From assembly GCA_003483125.1 (NCBI GenBank), contig DMWU01000036.1, forward strand, positions 1 through 5,670: a DNA stretch of 5,670 nucleotides. The letters are read 5' to 3'. The stretch comes from Erythrobacter sp. Its GTDB lineage: Bacteria; Pseudomonadota; Alphaproteobacteria; Sphingomonadales; Sphingomonadaceae. Within the stretch, counting starts at the first letter, position 1. Each line of letters starts with the position of its first letter. The notes below the pieces were generated by a model that had not been told where the DNA came from, did not search any database, and saw only the letters and a program-made list of their open reading frames with translations. This document shows positions 1 through 5,670 of this stretch, one piece after another. Both the position numbers and the translations under genes were made by a program.

Positions 1-1
1 C

Positions 2-454
2 CAAGCTTTCCTGGTCAGTTCAACTGATGCCCTGTCCCAATGGGCACGCCTAGGCTCGCTTTGGTGGCTGCCCTTTGGCCTAGCTTGCTGCGCGGTGGAA
101 ATGATCCACGTAAACATGCCGCGCTATGACATGGAGCGTTTTGGAGTCGCGCCGCGCGCCAGCCCGCGTCAGTCGGATGTAATGATCGTTGCCGGCACTC
201 TCTGCAACAAGATGGCTCCTGCATTGCGCAAGGTTTATGACCAGATGTCTGATCCGAAATATGTGATCAGCATGGGCAGTTGCGCCAATGGCGGTGGTTA
301 TTACCATTACAGCTATTCCGTGGTGCGTGGCTGCGATCGTATCGTACCGGTCGATATCTATGTGCCCGGTTGCCCGCCGACTGCAGAGGCGCTGCTCTAT
401 GGCGTGATGCAGCTACAGCGGAAGATCCGCCGTGAGGGGACGATTGAGCGATGA
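2..454 (+). CDS. nuoB: NADH-quinone oxidoreductase subunit B (NuoB), 5' end missing
   Basis: This subunit holds 4Fe-4S cluster N2, the last cluster before ubiquinone, at the junction of the peripheral and membrane arms of complex I. The reading frame is open from base 2, so the gene enters from outside; 150 codons are visible, and family members are usually around 175-200 residues, so only the variable N-terminus is lost. All four N2 ligands are present: the adjacent cysteine pair in GLACCAVEM (86-91), the cysteine of [20 protein letters not shown] (281-283) and that of [10 protein letters not shown] (371-373). The quinone-side RYDMERFG stretch is also intact. GTG at 95 is an internal valine codon, not the start, because conserved NuoB sequence runs upstream of it. 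The stop overlaps the nuoC start (ATGA). The cysteine in GTLCNK, where I recall threonine in many homologues, also matches my memory of sphingomonad NuoB. Identification is very secure. Confidence 0.98.
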   Translation, partial: QAFLVSSTDALSQWARLGSLWWLPFGLACCAVEMIHVNMPRYDMERFGVAPRASPRQSDVMIVAGTLCNKMAPALRKVYDQMSDPKYVISMGSCANGGGYYHYSYSVVRGCDRIVPVDIYVPGCPPTAEALLYGVMQLQRKIRREGTIER

Positions 455-1083
455 GCGAAGTCCTCCACTCCGCCCCGAAATTCGTCAGCAATGAAGGCGT
501 CCTTGATACGCTCGTCAGTGCGCTCGGCGACATGGTGCTCTCCAGCAAGGAAGAGCATGGTGAGATCGTCATCACGGTTAAGCGCGATGAAATTGGGCGC
601 GCGATCAAGCTTCTGCGTGACGAGCACGAATACCAGCAGCTGGTTGAGATCGCTGGGGTCGATTTCCCGGAGCGCACCGAGCGTTTCGAAGTCGTTTATA
701 TGCTCCTGTCGCTGACCAAGAACCACCGCGTGATGGTGAAGCTGTCAACAGATGAAAATACGCCTGTTCCGACGGTTACAACCCTGTGGCCAGTTGCTGG
801 ATGGCTCGAACGTGAAGTCTTCGATATGTATGGCGTGAAGTTTGCGGGCAATAATGATCTGCGCCGAAACCTGACCGATTACGGCTTTTCCGGTCACCCA
901 CTGCGCAAGGATTTCCCGCTGACCGGCTACGTCGAACTGCGTTACTCCGAGGAAGAGAAGCGCGTTGTTTATGAGCCAGTCGAGCTTGCTCAGGATCTAC
1001 GCCAGTTCGATTTCCTCTCCCCCTGGGAAGGATCGGAATATGTGCTTCCTGGTGATGAGAAAGCTGAAGGAGGCGAGGCATGA
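451..1083 (+). CDS. nuoC: NADH-quinone oxidoreductase subunit C (NuoC, 30 kDa-type)
   Basis: This cofactor-free subunit of the connecting module of complex I supports NuoD and NuoB near the quinone cavity on the cytoplasmic side. At 210 residues it is the usual length for a stand-alone alphaproteobacterial NuoC. The 30 kDa family core is plain: [12 protein letters not shown], then [14 protein letters not shown] around residues 118-131, then [20 protein letters not shown]. The C-terminal [15 protein letters not shown] and SPWEG stretch is typical of the alpha/mitochondrial type. NuoC is not fused to NuoD, unlike in Escherichia coli. One oddity is GNNDLRRNL (residues 133-141), where most homologues I know have GHPDLRR. 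The start is ATG 451, which overlaps the nuoB stop by four bases, with GAGGGG at 434-439 as the likely ribosome site at a slightly long spacing of 11 bases. The stop overlaps nuoD. Confidence 0.97.
   Translation: MSEVLHSAPKFVSNEGVLDTLVSALGDMVLSSKEEHGEIVITVKRDEIGRAIKLLRDEHEYQQLVEIAGVDFPERTERFEVVYMLLSLTKNHRVMVKLSTDENTPVPTVTTLWPVAGWLEREVFDMYGVKFAGNNDLRRNLTDYGFSGHPLRKDFPLTGYVELRYSEEEKRVVYEPVELAQDLRQFDFLSPWEGSEYVLPGDEKAEGGEA
1067..1073 (+). promoter_or_regulatory. Strong ribosome binding site for nuoD
   Basis: AAGGAGG lies inside the last codons of nuoC, six bases before the nuoD ATG at 1080. It is a near-perfect Shine-Dalgarno match and fixes the nuoD start at the ATGA overlap. Confidence 0.8.
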
Positions 1084-2291
1084 GTGTGCAACTCGAAGAA
1101 TCGCCCACCACTGGCGACGAAGTAATCACCAATTACACGATTAATTTCGGTCCCCAGCACCCGGCAGCACACGGCGTGCTGCGTATGGTGATGGAATTGG
1201 ACGGCGAAGTAATCGAGCGTATCGATCCGCATGTCGGCCTTCTTCACCGCGGTACCGAAAAACTGATCGAGAATAAGACCTATCTTCAGGCGCTGCCTTA
1301 CTTTGATCGCCTCGACTACTGCAGCCCGCTAGCGCAGGAATACAGCTATGTCCTTGCGATCGAGAAGCTGCTCAACATCGAGGTTCCGATCCGTGCGCAA
1401 TATCTGCGCACCATGTTCGCTGAGCTGACGCGCATCTGCAATCACATGCTGAACATCGGTGCGCATGTGATGGATGTGGGCGCAATGACCCCAAACCTCT
1501 GGGTGTTCGAACTGCGCGAAGATTGCATGAACTTCTTCGAGCGGATGAGCGGCGCGCGGATGCACCATGCTTACCTGCGTCCCGGTGGCGTTCACCAGGA
1601 TGTGCCGGAAAAGCTGCTTGTCGATATCGGTGAGTGGGTGGACGGTCGCCTGCCTGAGCTCATCGGCGATGCGATGAGCCTGGTGATGGACAACCGTATT
1701 TTCAAACAGCGTAATGTCGATATCGCCGTTGTGAGCCGCGAGGATGCAGTTGCATGGGGTTTCTCCGGCCCGATGATCCGTGCCGCGGGCATTCCGTGGG
1801 ATTTACGCAAGTCGCAGCCTTACGATGTCTATGACCGCATGGAATTCGAAATCCCTGTCGGCACCAATTCTGACTGCTACGACCGCTTCATGGTACGCGT
1901 GAAGGAAGTTTACGAAAGCGCCAAGATCATCAAGCAGTGCCTTGCTGAAATGCCTGAAGGGCCAATTGCGAGCACTGATGGCAAGGTTTCACCGCCCAAG
2001 CGCGGCGAGATGAAGCAATCGATGGAGAGCCTGATCCATCACTTCAAACTCTACACAGAGGGTTTTCATGTTCCCGCTGGCGAAGTTTACGTCGCAACAG
2101 AAAGCCCCAAGGGTGAATTCGGCGTCTACCTGGTGAGCGACGGGTCGAACAAACCCTATCGCTGCAAGATCAGGCCAACGGCTTTCAGCCACCTTCAGGC
2201 AATGGATATGATGAGCAAGGGGCATATGCTTCCTGACGCTACCGCCATCCTCGGCGCGATCGATGTGGTCTTCGGGGAGTGTGATCGATAA
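1080..2291 (+). CDS. nuoD: NADH-quinone oxidoreductase subunit D (NuoD, 49 kDa-type)
   Basis: NuoD forms the ubiquinone head-group pocket together with NuoB and is distantly related to the large subunit of NiFe hydrogenases. The protein has 403 residues, the normal size for a separate NuoD. The N-terminal hairpin [12 protein letters not shown] carries His31, and [10 protein letters not shown] carries Tyr80. Their 49-residue separation equals that of the quinone-binding His38 and Tyr87 of Thermus Nqo4, so I take them as the equivalent pair. Other family hallmarks are [54 protein letters not shown] and the C-terminal [14 protein letters not shown]; most relatives I recall have V or I where this has Cys before the final DR. 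The start is set by the strong ribosome site at 1067-1073. The stop TAA shares one base with the nuoE ATG (TAATG). Confidence 0.98.
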   Translation: MSVQLEESPTTGDEVITNYTINFGPQHPAAHGVLRMVMELDGEVIERIDPHVGLLHRGTEKLIENKTYLQALPYFDRLDYCSPLAQEYSYVLAIEKLLNIEVPIRAQYLRTMFAELTRICNHMLNIGAHVMDVGAMTPNLWVFELREDCMNFFERMSGARMHHAYLRPGGVHQDVPEKLLVDIGEWVDGRLPELIGDAMSLVMDNRIFKQRNVDIAVVSREDAVAWGFSGPMIRAAGIPWDLRKSQPYDVYDRMEFEIPVGTNSDCYDRFMVRVKEVYESAKIIKQCLAEMPEGPIASTDGKVSPPKRGEMKQSMESLIHHFKLYTEGFHVPAGEVYVATESPKGEFGVYLVSDGSNKPYRCKIRPTAFSHLQAMDMMSKGHMLPDATAILGAIDVVFGECDR

Positions 2292-2959
2292 TGGCTGACC
2301 GTACTCCCGCACAGGACACGCCGGAACTGCGCGATCGGTGGGGCGATTTTGCCTTTACCGGCTCGTGGAAGGCGAAGGCTGACAAGGCGATCGCCAAATA
2401 TCCGGAAGGGCGCCAGCGCTCTGCCGTGATGGCATTGCTCGACTTTGCCCAGCGCCAGGTTGGCGAAGAGACTGAAACGCAGGGTTGGTTGCCGCTGCCG
2501 GTGATTGAATATGTTGCCGACTATCTCAGCATGCCAGTGATCCGCGTACTTGAGGTCGCGACCTTCTATTTCATGTACAACATGAAGCCGGTCGGTAAGC
2601 ACCATGTCCAGGTTTGTGGCACAACGCCTTGTATGTTGCGCGGCTCTGACGGTCTGTTTGAGACCTGCAAGAAGCGCGGCATGAAGAAGGGTGAGGTGTC
2701 GGAAGACGGCCTTTGGACCCTGACCGAGGTCGAATGCATGGGCAATTGCGCCACAGCGCCCATGGTCCAGATCAATGATGACAATTTTGAAGACCTGACG
2801 CCTGAGAGACTAGATACGATCCTTGACGCATTGGCCAACGGCGAGCAGCCCAAGACCGGCACGCAAGAGCCGGGTCGCCACACGTCAGAACCAGCAGGCG
2901 GACCGAGCACGCTTAAGGAAATGGTCGATGCCAATCACGATTATCGGGGGGACTGGTAA
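2291..2959 (+). CDS. nuoE: NADH-quinone oxidoreductase subunit E (NuoE, 24 kDa-type)
   Basis: NuoE is a thioredoxin-fold subunit carrying 2Fe-2S cluster N1a, packed against NuoF in the NADH-oxidising module on the cytoplasmic side. The four ligands are visible: Cys109 and Cys114 in [12 protein letters not shown], and Cys149 and Cys153 in [12 protein letters not shown]. The N-terminal helical part (residues about 30-100, with [13 protein letters not shown] and [14 protein letters not shown]) is standard. At 222 residues it is longer than the roughly 166 of E. coli; the extra length is a C-terminal tail from about residue 172, rich in Pro, Gly, Thr and Glu and ending in [16 protein letters not shown], as in other alphaproteobacterial forms. 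ATG 2291 overlaps the nuoD stop by one base, with GGGGAG at 2274-2279 as a possible ribosome site. The stop overlaps the nuoF start in the same way. Confidence 0.98.
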   Translation: MADRTPAQDTPELRDRWGDFAFTGSWKAKADKAIAKYPEGRQRSAVMALLDFAQRQVGEETETQGWLPLPVIEYVADYLSMPVIRVLEVATFYFMYNMKPVGKHHVQVCGTTPCMLRGSDGLFETCKKRGMKKGEVSEDGLWTLTEVECMGNCATAPMVQINDDNFEDLTPERLDTILDALANGEQPKTGTQEPGRHTSEPAGGPSTLKEMVDANHDYRGDW

Positions 2960-4251
2960 TGCTCGCCGATAAGGACCGGATTTTTACCAACCTCTATGGC
3001 TTCCAGCCCTGGAACCTTTCAGCTGCGCAGAAGCGCGGGGATTGGGACAACACCAAGGCGCTGATCGAGCTCGGCCAGGAAACGATCATCGAAGAGATCA
3101 AGGCTAGCGGTTTGCGCGGGCGAGGCGGGGCAGGTTTCCCTACCGGCCTAAAATGGTCGTTTATGCCCAAGGAAAGCCGTGACAGACGCCCTAGCTTCCT
3201 GGTCATCAATGCCGATGAATCCGAACCCGGTTCTTGCAAAGACCGTGAAATTATCCGCCATGATCCGCACAAGCTGATCGAGGGTGCACTTTGTGCCGGC
3301 TTCGCCATGCGCGCACGCGCCGCATACATCTACATCCGCGGTGAGTTCATTCGCGAGGCTGAAACGCTCCAGGCCGCAATCGATGAAGCGTACGATGCGA
3401 GCCTGATCGGTAGCAATGCGAGTGGCACCGGATACGACTTCGACGTATTTATGCACCGAGGGGCAGGGGCCTATATTTGCGGTGAAGAAACCGCGATTAT
3501 CGAAAGCCTAGAAGGTAAGAAGGGACAACCGCGCCTCAAGCCTCCTTTCCCCGCAGGTGCAGGCCTCTATGGCTGCCCAACGACGGTGAACAATGTTGAG
3601 AGCATCGCAGTTGTTCCAACGATCCTTCGTCGCAGTGCCGCTTGGTTCTCAAGCTTCGGACGCGAAAACAACCACGGCACCAAGCTGTTCCAGATCAGCG
3701 GCCATGTCGAAAAGCCCTGTGTTGTAGAGGAAGCGATGAGCATCCCCTTCAAGGAGCTGATCGAGAAGCATTGCGGTGGGATCACGGGTGGCTGGGGCAA
3801 CCTCCTTGCTGTCATTCCGGGTGGTTCGTCGGTTCCGTTGGTTCCTGCAGAGCAGATCATGGATGCCCCGATGGATTTTGACGGGTTGAAGGATCTTGGC
3901 TCTGGCCTTGGGACAGCTGGCGTGATCGTGATGGACAAGAGCACCGATATCGTGCGCGCTATCAGCCGCCTCAGCTACTTCTACAAGCATGAGAGTTGCG
4001 GCCAGTGCACGCCTTGCCGCGAAGGCACAGGCTGGATGTGGCGCATGATGGAGCGGCTGCGCACAGGCGATGCCGCGATTGAAGAAATCGACATGCTCCA
4101 GAACGTGACCAAACAGGTCGAAGGCCACACGATTTGCGCGCTGGGCGATGCGGCTGCCTGGCCGATCCAGGGCCTTATCCGTCACTTCCGTCCTGAACTC
4201 GAACGCCGGATTGTGGAACACAATGCGCAATTCGCGGAGGCAGCTGAATGA
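2959..4251 (+). CDS. nuoF: NADH-quinone oxidoreductase subunit F (NuoF, 51 kDa-type; NADH and FMN binding)
   Basis: NuoF oxidises NADH with FMN and passes electrons through 4Fe-4S cluster N3. Its 430 residues are the expected length. The glycine-rich nucleotide region [16 protein letters not shown] spans residues 51-66. The FMN-region stretch [15 protein letters not shown] begins at residue 84, followed by [11 protein letters not shown] at 168-178. [15 protein letters not shown] and PTTVNNVES come next. The N3 ligands are Cys347, Cys350 and Cys353 in [11 protein letters not shown], plus Cys393 in HTICALGD. No key residue is missing. The ribosome site is a run of Gs at 2946-2951, six bases or so before the ATG, and the start overlaps the nuoE stop (TAATG). 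The gene ends in an ATGA overlap, not with nuoG as usual, but with the gene for an exported protein. Hand-counted G+C over 3001-3600 is about 57%. Confidence 0.98.
   Translation: MLADKDRIFTNLYGFQPWNLSAAQKRGDWDNTKALIELGQETIIEEIKASGLRGRGGAGFPTGLKWSFMPKESRDRRPSFLVINADESEPGSCKDREIIRHDPHKLIEGALCAGFAMRARAAYIYIRGEFIREAETLQAAIDEAYDASLIGSNASGTGYDFDVFMHRGAGAYICGEETAIIESLEGKKGQPRLKPPFPAGAGLYGCPTTVNNVESIAVVPTILRRSAAWFSSFGRENNHGTKLFQISGHVEKPCVVEEAMSIPFKELIEKHCGGITGGWGNLLAVIPGGSSVPLVPAEQIMDAPMDFDGLKDLGSGLGTAGVIVMDKSTDIVRAISRLSYFYKHESCGQCTPCREGTGWMWRMMERLRTGDAAIEEIDMLQNVTKQVEGHTICALGDAAAWPIQGLIRHFRPELERRIVEHNAQFAEAAE
4234..4240 (+). promoter_or_regulatory. Strong ribosome binding site for the gene between nuoF and nuoG
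   Basis: GCGGAGG ends seven bases before the ATG at 4248 and lies within the last codons of nuoF. Together with the ATGA overlap it supports this start and argues that the inserted gene is truly translated, at a rate comparable to its neighbours. Confidence 0.75.
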
Positions 4252-4307
4252 AGAAGTCTCTGTTAGCCCTTGCGCTGATCGGTCTAATTTCGAGCGTGTC
4301 GGTCGCG
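4248..4307 (+). other. Signal peptide coding segment (residues 1-20)
   Basis: The segment has two lysines after Met, a run of Leu/Ala/Ile residues, then Ser-Val-Ala before Gln21. This fits the small-residue rule at -3 and -1 for signal peptidase I. The mature protein would begin at Gln21. Confidence 0.85.
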
Positions 4308-4880
4308 CAAAAACCACGCCTTGAAGAGAACGTCGAAAAACAACGCGCAGCTGTAGCCGCGTGGACAACTTGCATCGCCGATGAGAACCCAGAAGAGGTC
4401 GGCGAGTTGCAATATCTCGATTTTCGCAGTGATGAATATCGCAGTAAGCTTGATAGCTTGAGCAAGAAACTCGTTAGTTCTGAGTGCTTTAATGCAATGC
4501 CACGCTCATATCGTCGAATTCGTTTGGGAGGCCTACCATTCGCCGGGGGACTTTCTGAGCGAATGATCGAACGCGACAAAGAACCGCTCTTGAATCGTTT
4601 GTCAATGGCCGCCATTGGGGCAGAGGCACCGACTTACTCCTACACAGATCGAGCGGCGATGTGCACCGCTCGCGGCGCACCTCATTTGGTGGCTGTGTTG
4701 TTCAAAACGGAGGTGAGCTCCGATGAGGAAGCCACGGCATTGCAGCAAATTCAGCCAGTTCTGGATGTTTGCACAGCAGGCGACAACCGAATTGAGGCAA
4801 GCCCGCTTGCTCTAAGATCAATGCTTGCATCAGCCTCATATCGACTGCTTGCGGCGCAGAAAGAGAATGCCGATGCCTAA
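4248..4880 (+). CDS. Exported protein of unknown function with a duplicated two-cysteine module, inside the nuo operon
   Basis: I do not recognise a named family. The 210-residue product starts with a clear Sec signal peptide: MKK, a hydrophobic core at residues 5-17, and a probable type I cleavage after SVSVA (Ala20). No cysteine lies near the cleavage site, so it is not a lipoprotein, and no other membrane segment is evident. The mature part of about 190 residues has exactly four cysteines (42, 80, 139, 175). They fall into two related halves, each with C-x5-P followed by a second Cys 36-38 residues after the first, which suggests one disulfide per half in the periplasm. The start overlaps the nuoF stop (ATGA) and has a strong ribosome site. 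The stop overlaps the nuoG start by eight bases, so it is co-translated with complex I genes. Hand-counted G+C is about 53%, a little below nuoF, with more A/T-ending codons. Possible roles, all inferred: a periplasmic assembly or accessory factor, or an unrelated passenger. Confidence 0.9.
   Translation: MKKSLLALALIGLISSVSVAQKPRLEENVEKQRAAVAAWTTCIADENPEEVGELQYLDFRSDEYRSKLDSLSKKLVSSECFNAMPRSYRRIRLGGLPFAGGLSERMIERDKEPLLNRLSMAAIGAEAPTYSYTDRAAMCTARGAPHLVAVLFKTEVSSDEEATALQQIQPVLDVCTAGDNRIEASPLALRSMLASASYRLLAAQKENADA
4362..4565 (+). repeat. First copy of the internal protein module (residues about 39-106)
   Basis: This half begins [10 protein letters not shown] and includes Cys42, Pro48, the Ser61-Asp62-Glu63 triplet, Leu68, Leu75 and Cys80, and ends in GGLSERMI. 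It lines up without gaps to the second half at a constant offset of 97 residues from Cys42 to Leu75, with 10 of 34 positions identical. Confidence 0.65.
4653..4856 (+). repeat. Second copy of the internal protein module (residues about 136-203)
   Basis: This half begins [10 protein letters not shown] and includes Cys139, Pro145, Ser158-Asp159-Glu160, Leu165, Leu172 and Cys175, and ends in the helical-looking [16 protein letters not shown]. The spacing between its two cysteines is two residues shorter than in the first copy. The repeat shows at protein level only; I see no matching DNA repeat. Confidence 0.65.
4858..4875 (+). promoter_or_regulatory. Weak ribosome site and paired start codons of nuoG
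   Basis: Two in-frame ATGs stand six bases apart, at 4867 and 4873. The only purine-rich tract, AGAAAGAGA at 4858-4866, touches the first ATG and lies six bases before the second, so 4873 is the better start and gives the usual N-terminus MPKVTVDG. The site is weak compared with those of nuoD and of the preceding gene, which suggests nuoG relies on ribosomes ending at 4880. Confidence 0.6.
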
Positions 4881-5670
4881 AGTCACCGTAGACGGACAGG
4901 AGATTGAGGTACCTCAGGGTGCGACTGTACTCCAGGCCTGTGAACTTGCAGGTAAGGAAATACCGCGCTTCTGCTATCACGAACGCCTAAGCATCGCGGG
5001 CAATTGCCGTATGTGCCTGGTCGAAGTGAAACCTGGACCCCCGAAGCCGCAGGCAAGCTGTGCGTTACCGACGCAAGAGGGCCAGGAAATCCGCACCGAT
5101 ACGCCAATGGTGAAAACTGCACGTGAAGGCGTAATGGAATTCCTGCTGATCAACCACCCACTCGATTGCCCAATTTGCGATCAGGGCGGCGAATGCGATC
5201 TGCAGGATCAGGCCATGGCCTATGGCCGCGGCGGCTCACGTTACCACGAGAACAAGCGCGCGGTGACCGAGAAATATATGGGCCCTCTGATCAAGACAGA
5301 GATGACCCGCTGCATTCACTGTACACGTTGCGTGCGTTTTTCTGAGGAAGTTGCTGGCGTAGACGAGATTGGCGCGCTCTATCGCGGTGAAGATATGCAG
5401 ATCACGACATATCTTGAGCAGGCGGCACAGCATGAAATGAGCGCCAATGTTATCGATCTTTGTCCCGTTGGTGCCCTGACTTCGCGACCCTATGCGTTTG
5501 AGGCACGGCCTTGGGAGCTGAAAAAGACGCTCAGCATCGATGTTTCGGACGCTGTAGGTGCGAATATCCGCCTAGACAGCCGTGGACGTGAAGTCATGCG
5601 CGCACTTCCTCGCGTCAATGATGACGTTAATGAGGAGTGGATCAGCGACAAGGCTCGCTATCAGGTCGAT
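4873..5670 (+). CDS. nuoG: NADH-quinone oxidoreductase subunit G (NuoG, 75 kDa-type), 3' end missing
   Basis: NuoG is the large iron-sulfur subunit of the NADH-oxidising module, relaying electrons from N3 towards NuoI. The visible 266 codons run off the window; alphaproteobacterial forms are about 670-700 residues, so the bulk of the molybdopterin-oxidoreductase-like domain is missing. The N-terminal 2Fe-2S ferredoxin domain binds N1b through Cys34, Cys45, Cys48 and Cys63. N5 uses His95, Cys99, Cys102 and Cys108 ([19 protein letters not shown]). N4 uses Cys147, Cys150, Cys153 ([11 protein letters not shown]) and Cys197 (DLCPVGAL). After [13 protein letters not shown] the sequence continues [10 protein letters not shown] with no cysteines, so the N7 cluster of Thermus and E. 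coli type enzymes is absent, as in mitochondria. ATG 4873 is chosen over ATG 4867 because of spacing and the conserved MPK N-terminus. The first eight bases overlap the preceding gene. Confidence 0.97.
   Translation, partial: MPKVTVDGQEIEVPQGATVLQACELAGKEIPRFCYHERLSIAGNCRMCLVEVKPGPPKPQASCALPTQEGQEIRTDTPMVKTAREGVMEFLLINHPLDCPICDQGGECDLQDQAMAYGRGGSRYHENKRAVTEKYMGPLIKTEMTRCIHCTRCVRFSEEVAGVDEIGALYRGEDMQITTYLEQAAQHEMSANVIDLCPVGALTSRPYAFEARPWELKKTLSIDVSDAVGANIRLDSRGREVMRALPRVNDDVNEEWISDKARYQVD

Noticed and set aside
95..454. GTG at 95 as the true nuoB start
   Set aside because: Conserved NuoB sequence, including two N2 ligand cysteines at 86-91, lies upstream in the same frame, so the gene simply enters from outside the window.
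397..726. - strand open frame across the nuoB/nuoC junction, and similar ones opposite nuoD and nuoE
   Set aside because: They oppose conserved complex I coding sequence, show no family features in translation and have no supporting context.
4248..4307. Lipoprotein signal in the inserted gene
   Set aside because: There is no cysteine near the cleavage region; the first cysteine is residue 42, well into the mature protein.
3649..4368. Long open frame on the - strand (239 codons) opposite nuoF and the start of the next gene
   Set aside because: It is antisense to an unmistakable NuoF, its translation shows no recognisable domain, and long antisense frames are common opposite moderately G+C-rich coding sequence.
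4447..4462. Short direct DNA repeat AGCTTGA-T-AGCTTGA
   Set aside because: It is seven bases repeated once within a coding region, explained by the LDSLS codons, and has no other copies that I see.
4248..4880. Inserted gene as a degraded or frameshifted nuo gene or mobile element remnant
   Set aside because: The frame is intact, with a signal peptide, ribosome site and ordered repeats. No transposase-like sequence or terminal repeats flank it, and both neighbouring nuo genes are uninterrupted.

Overview
The window is a piece of a bacterial respiratory complex I operon (NADH:ubiquinone oxidoreductase, NDH-1), with every gene on the + strand. Its order is nuoB (5' end missing), nuoC, nuoD, nuoE, nuoF, an unnamed gene for an exported protein, then nuoG (3' end missing). 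The subunits are of the alphaproteobacterial/mitochondrial type: separate NuoC and NuoD, a C-terminally extended NuoE, and a NuoG without the N7 cluster cysteines. The exact wording of NuoB, NuoC, NuoE and NuoG resembles what I remember from Sphingomonadales (Erythrobacter/Altererythrobacter/Sphingomonas group). A hand count of about 57% G+C in nuoF fits that group. The order-level placement is inference from memory, not from a search.

Layout. nuoB (to 454) carries the N2 cluster next to the quinone site. nuoC (451-1083) and nuoD (1080-2291) complete the connecting module and the quinone cavity. nuoE (2291-2959, cluster N1a), nuoF (2959-4251, FMN, NADH and cluster N3) and nuoG (4873 to beyond the window, clusters N1b, N5 and N4) form the NADH-oxidising module. 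Together they give the electron path NADH, FMN, N3, N1b, N4, N5, towards N2 and ubiquinone. Only N6a/N6b (NuoI) and the membrane arm lie outside the window.

There is no non-coding gap anywhere. Each gene overlaps the next by 1, 4 or 8 bases (ATGA, TAATG or ATGCCTAA junctions), so the window reads as one tightly coupled polycistronic message. I see no promoter, terminator, RNA gene, CRISPR array or mobile element.

The unusual element is the gene at 4248-4880, wedged between nuoF and nuoG. It encodes a 210-residue protein with a clear Sec signal peptide. The mature part is built from two copies of one module, each with a cysteine pair. The flanking subunits are cytoplasmic, yet this product should be exported, so it is either a periplasmic complex I-associated factor or an unrelated passenger. 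I do not recognise a named family for it, and it is the best candidate for something undescribed here.
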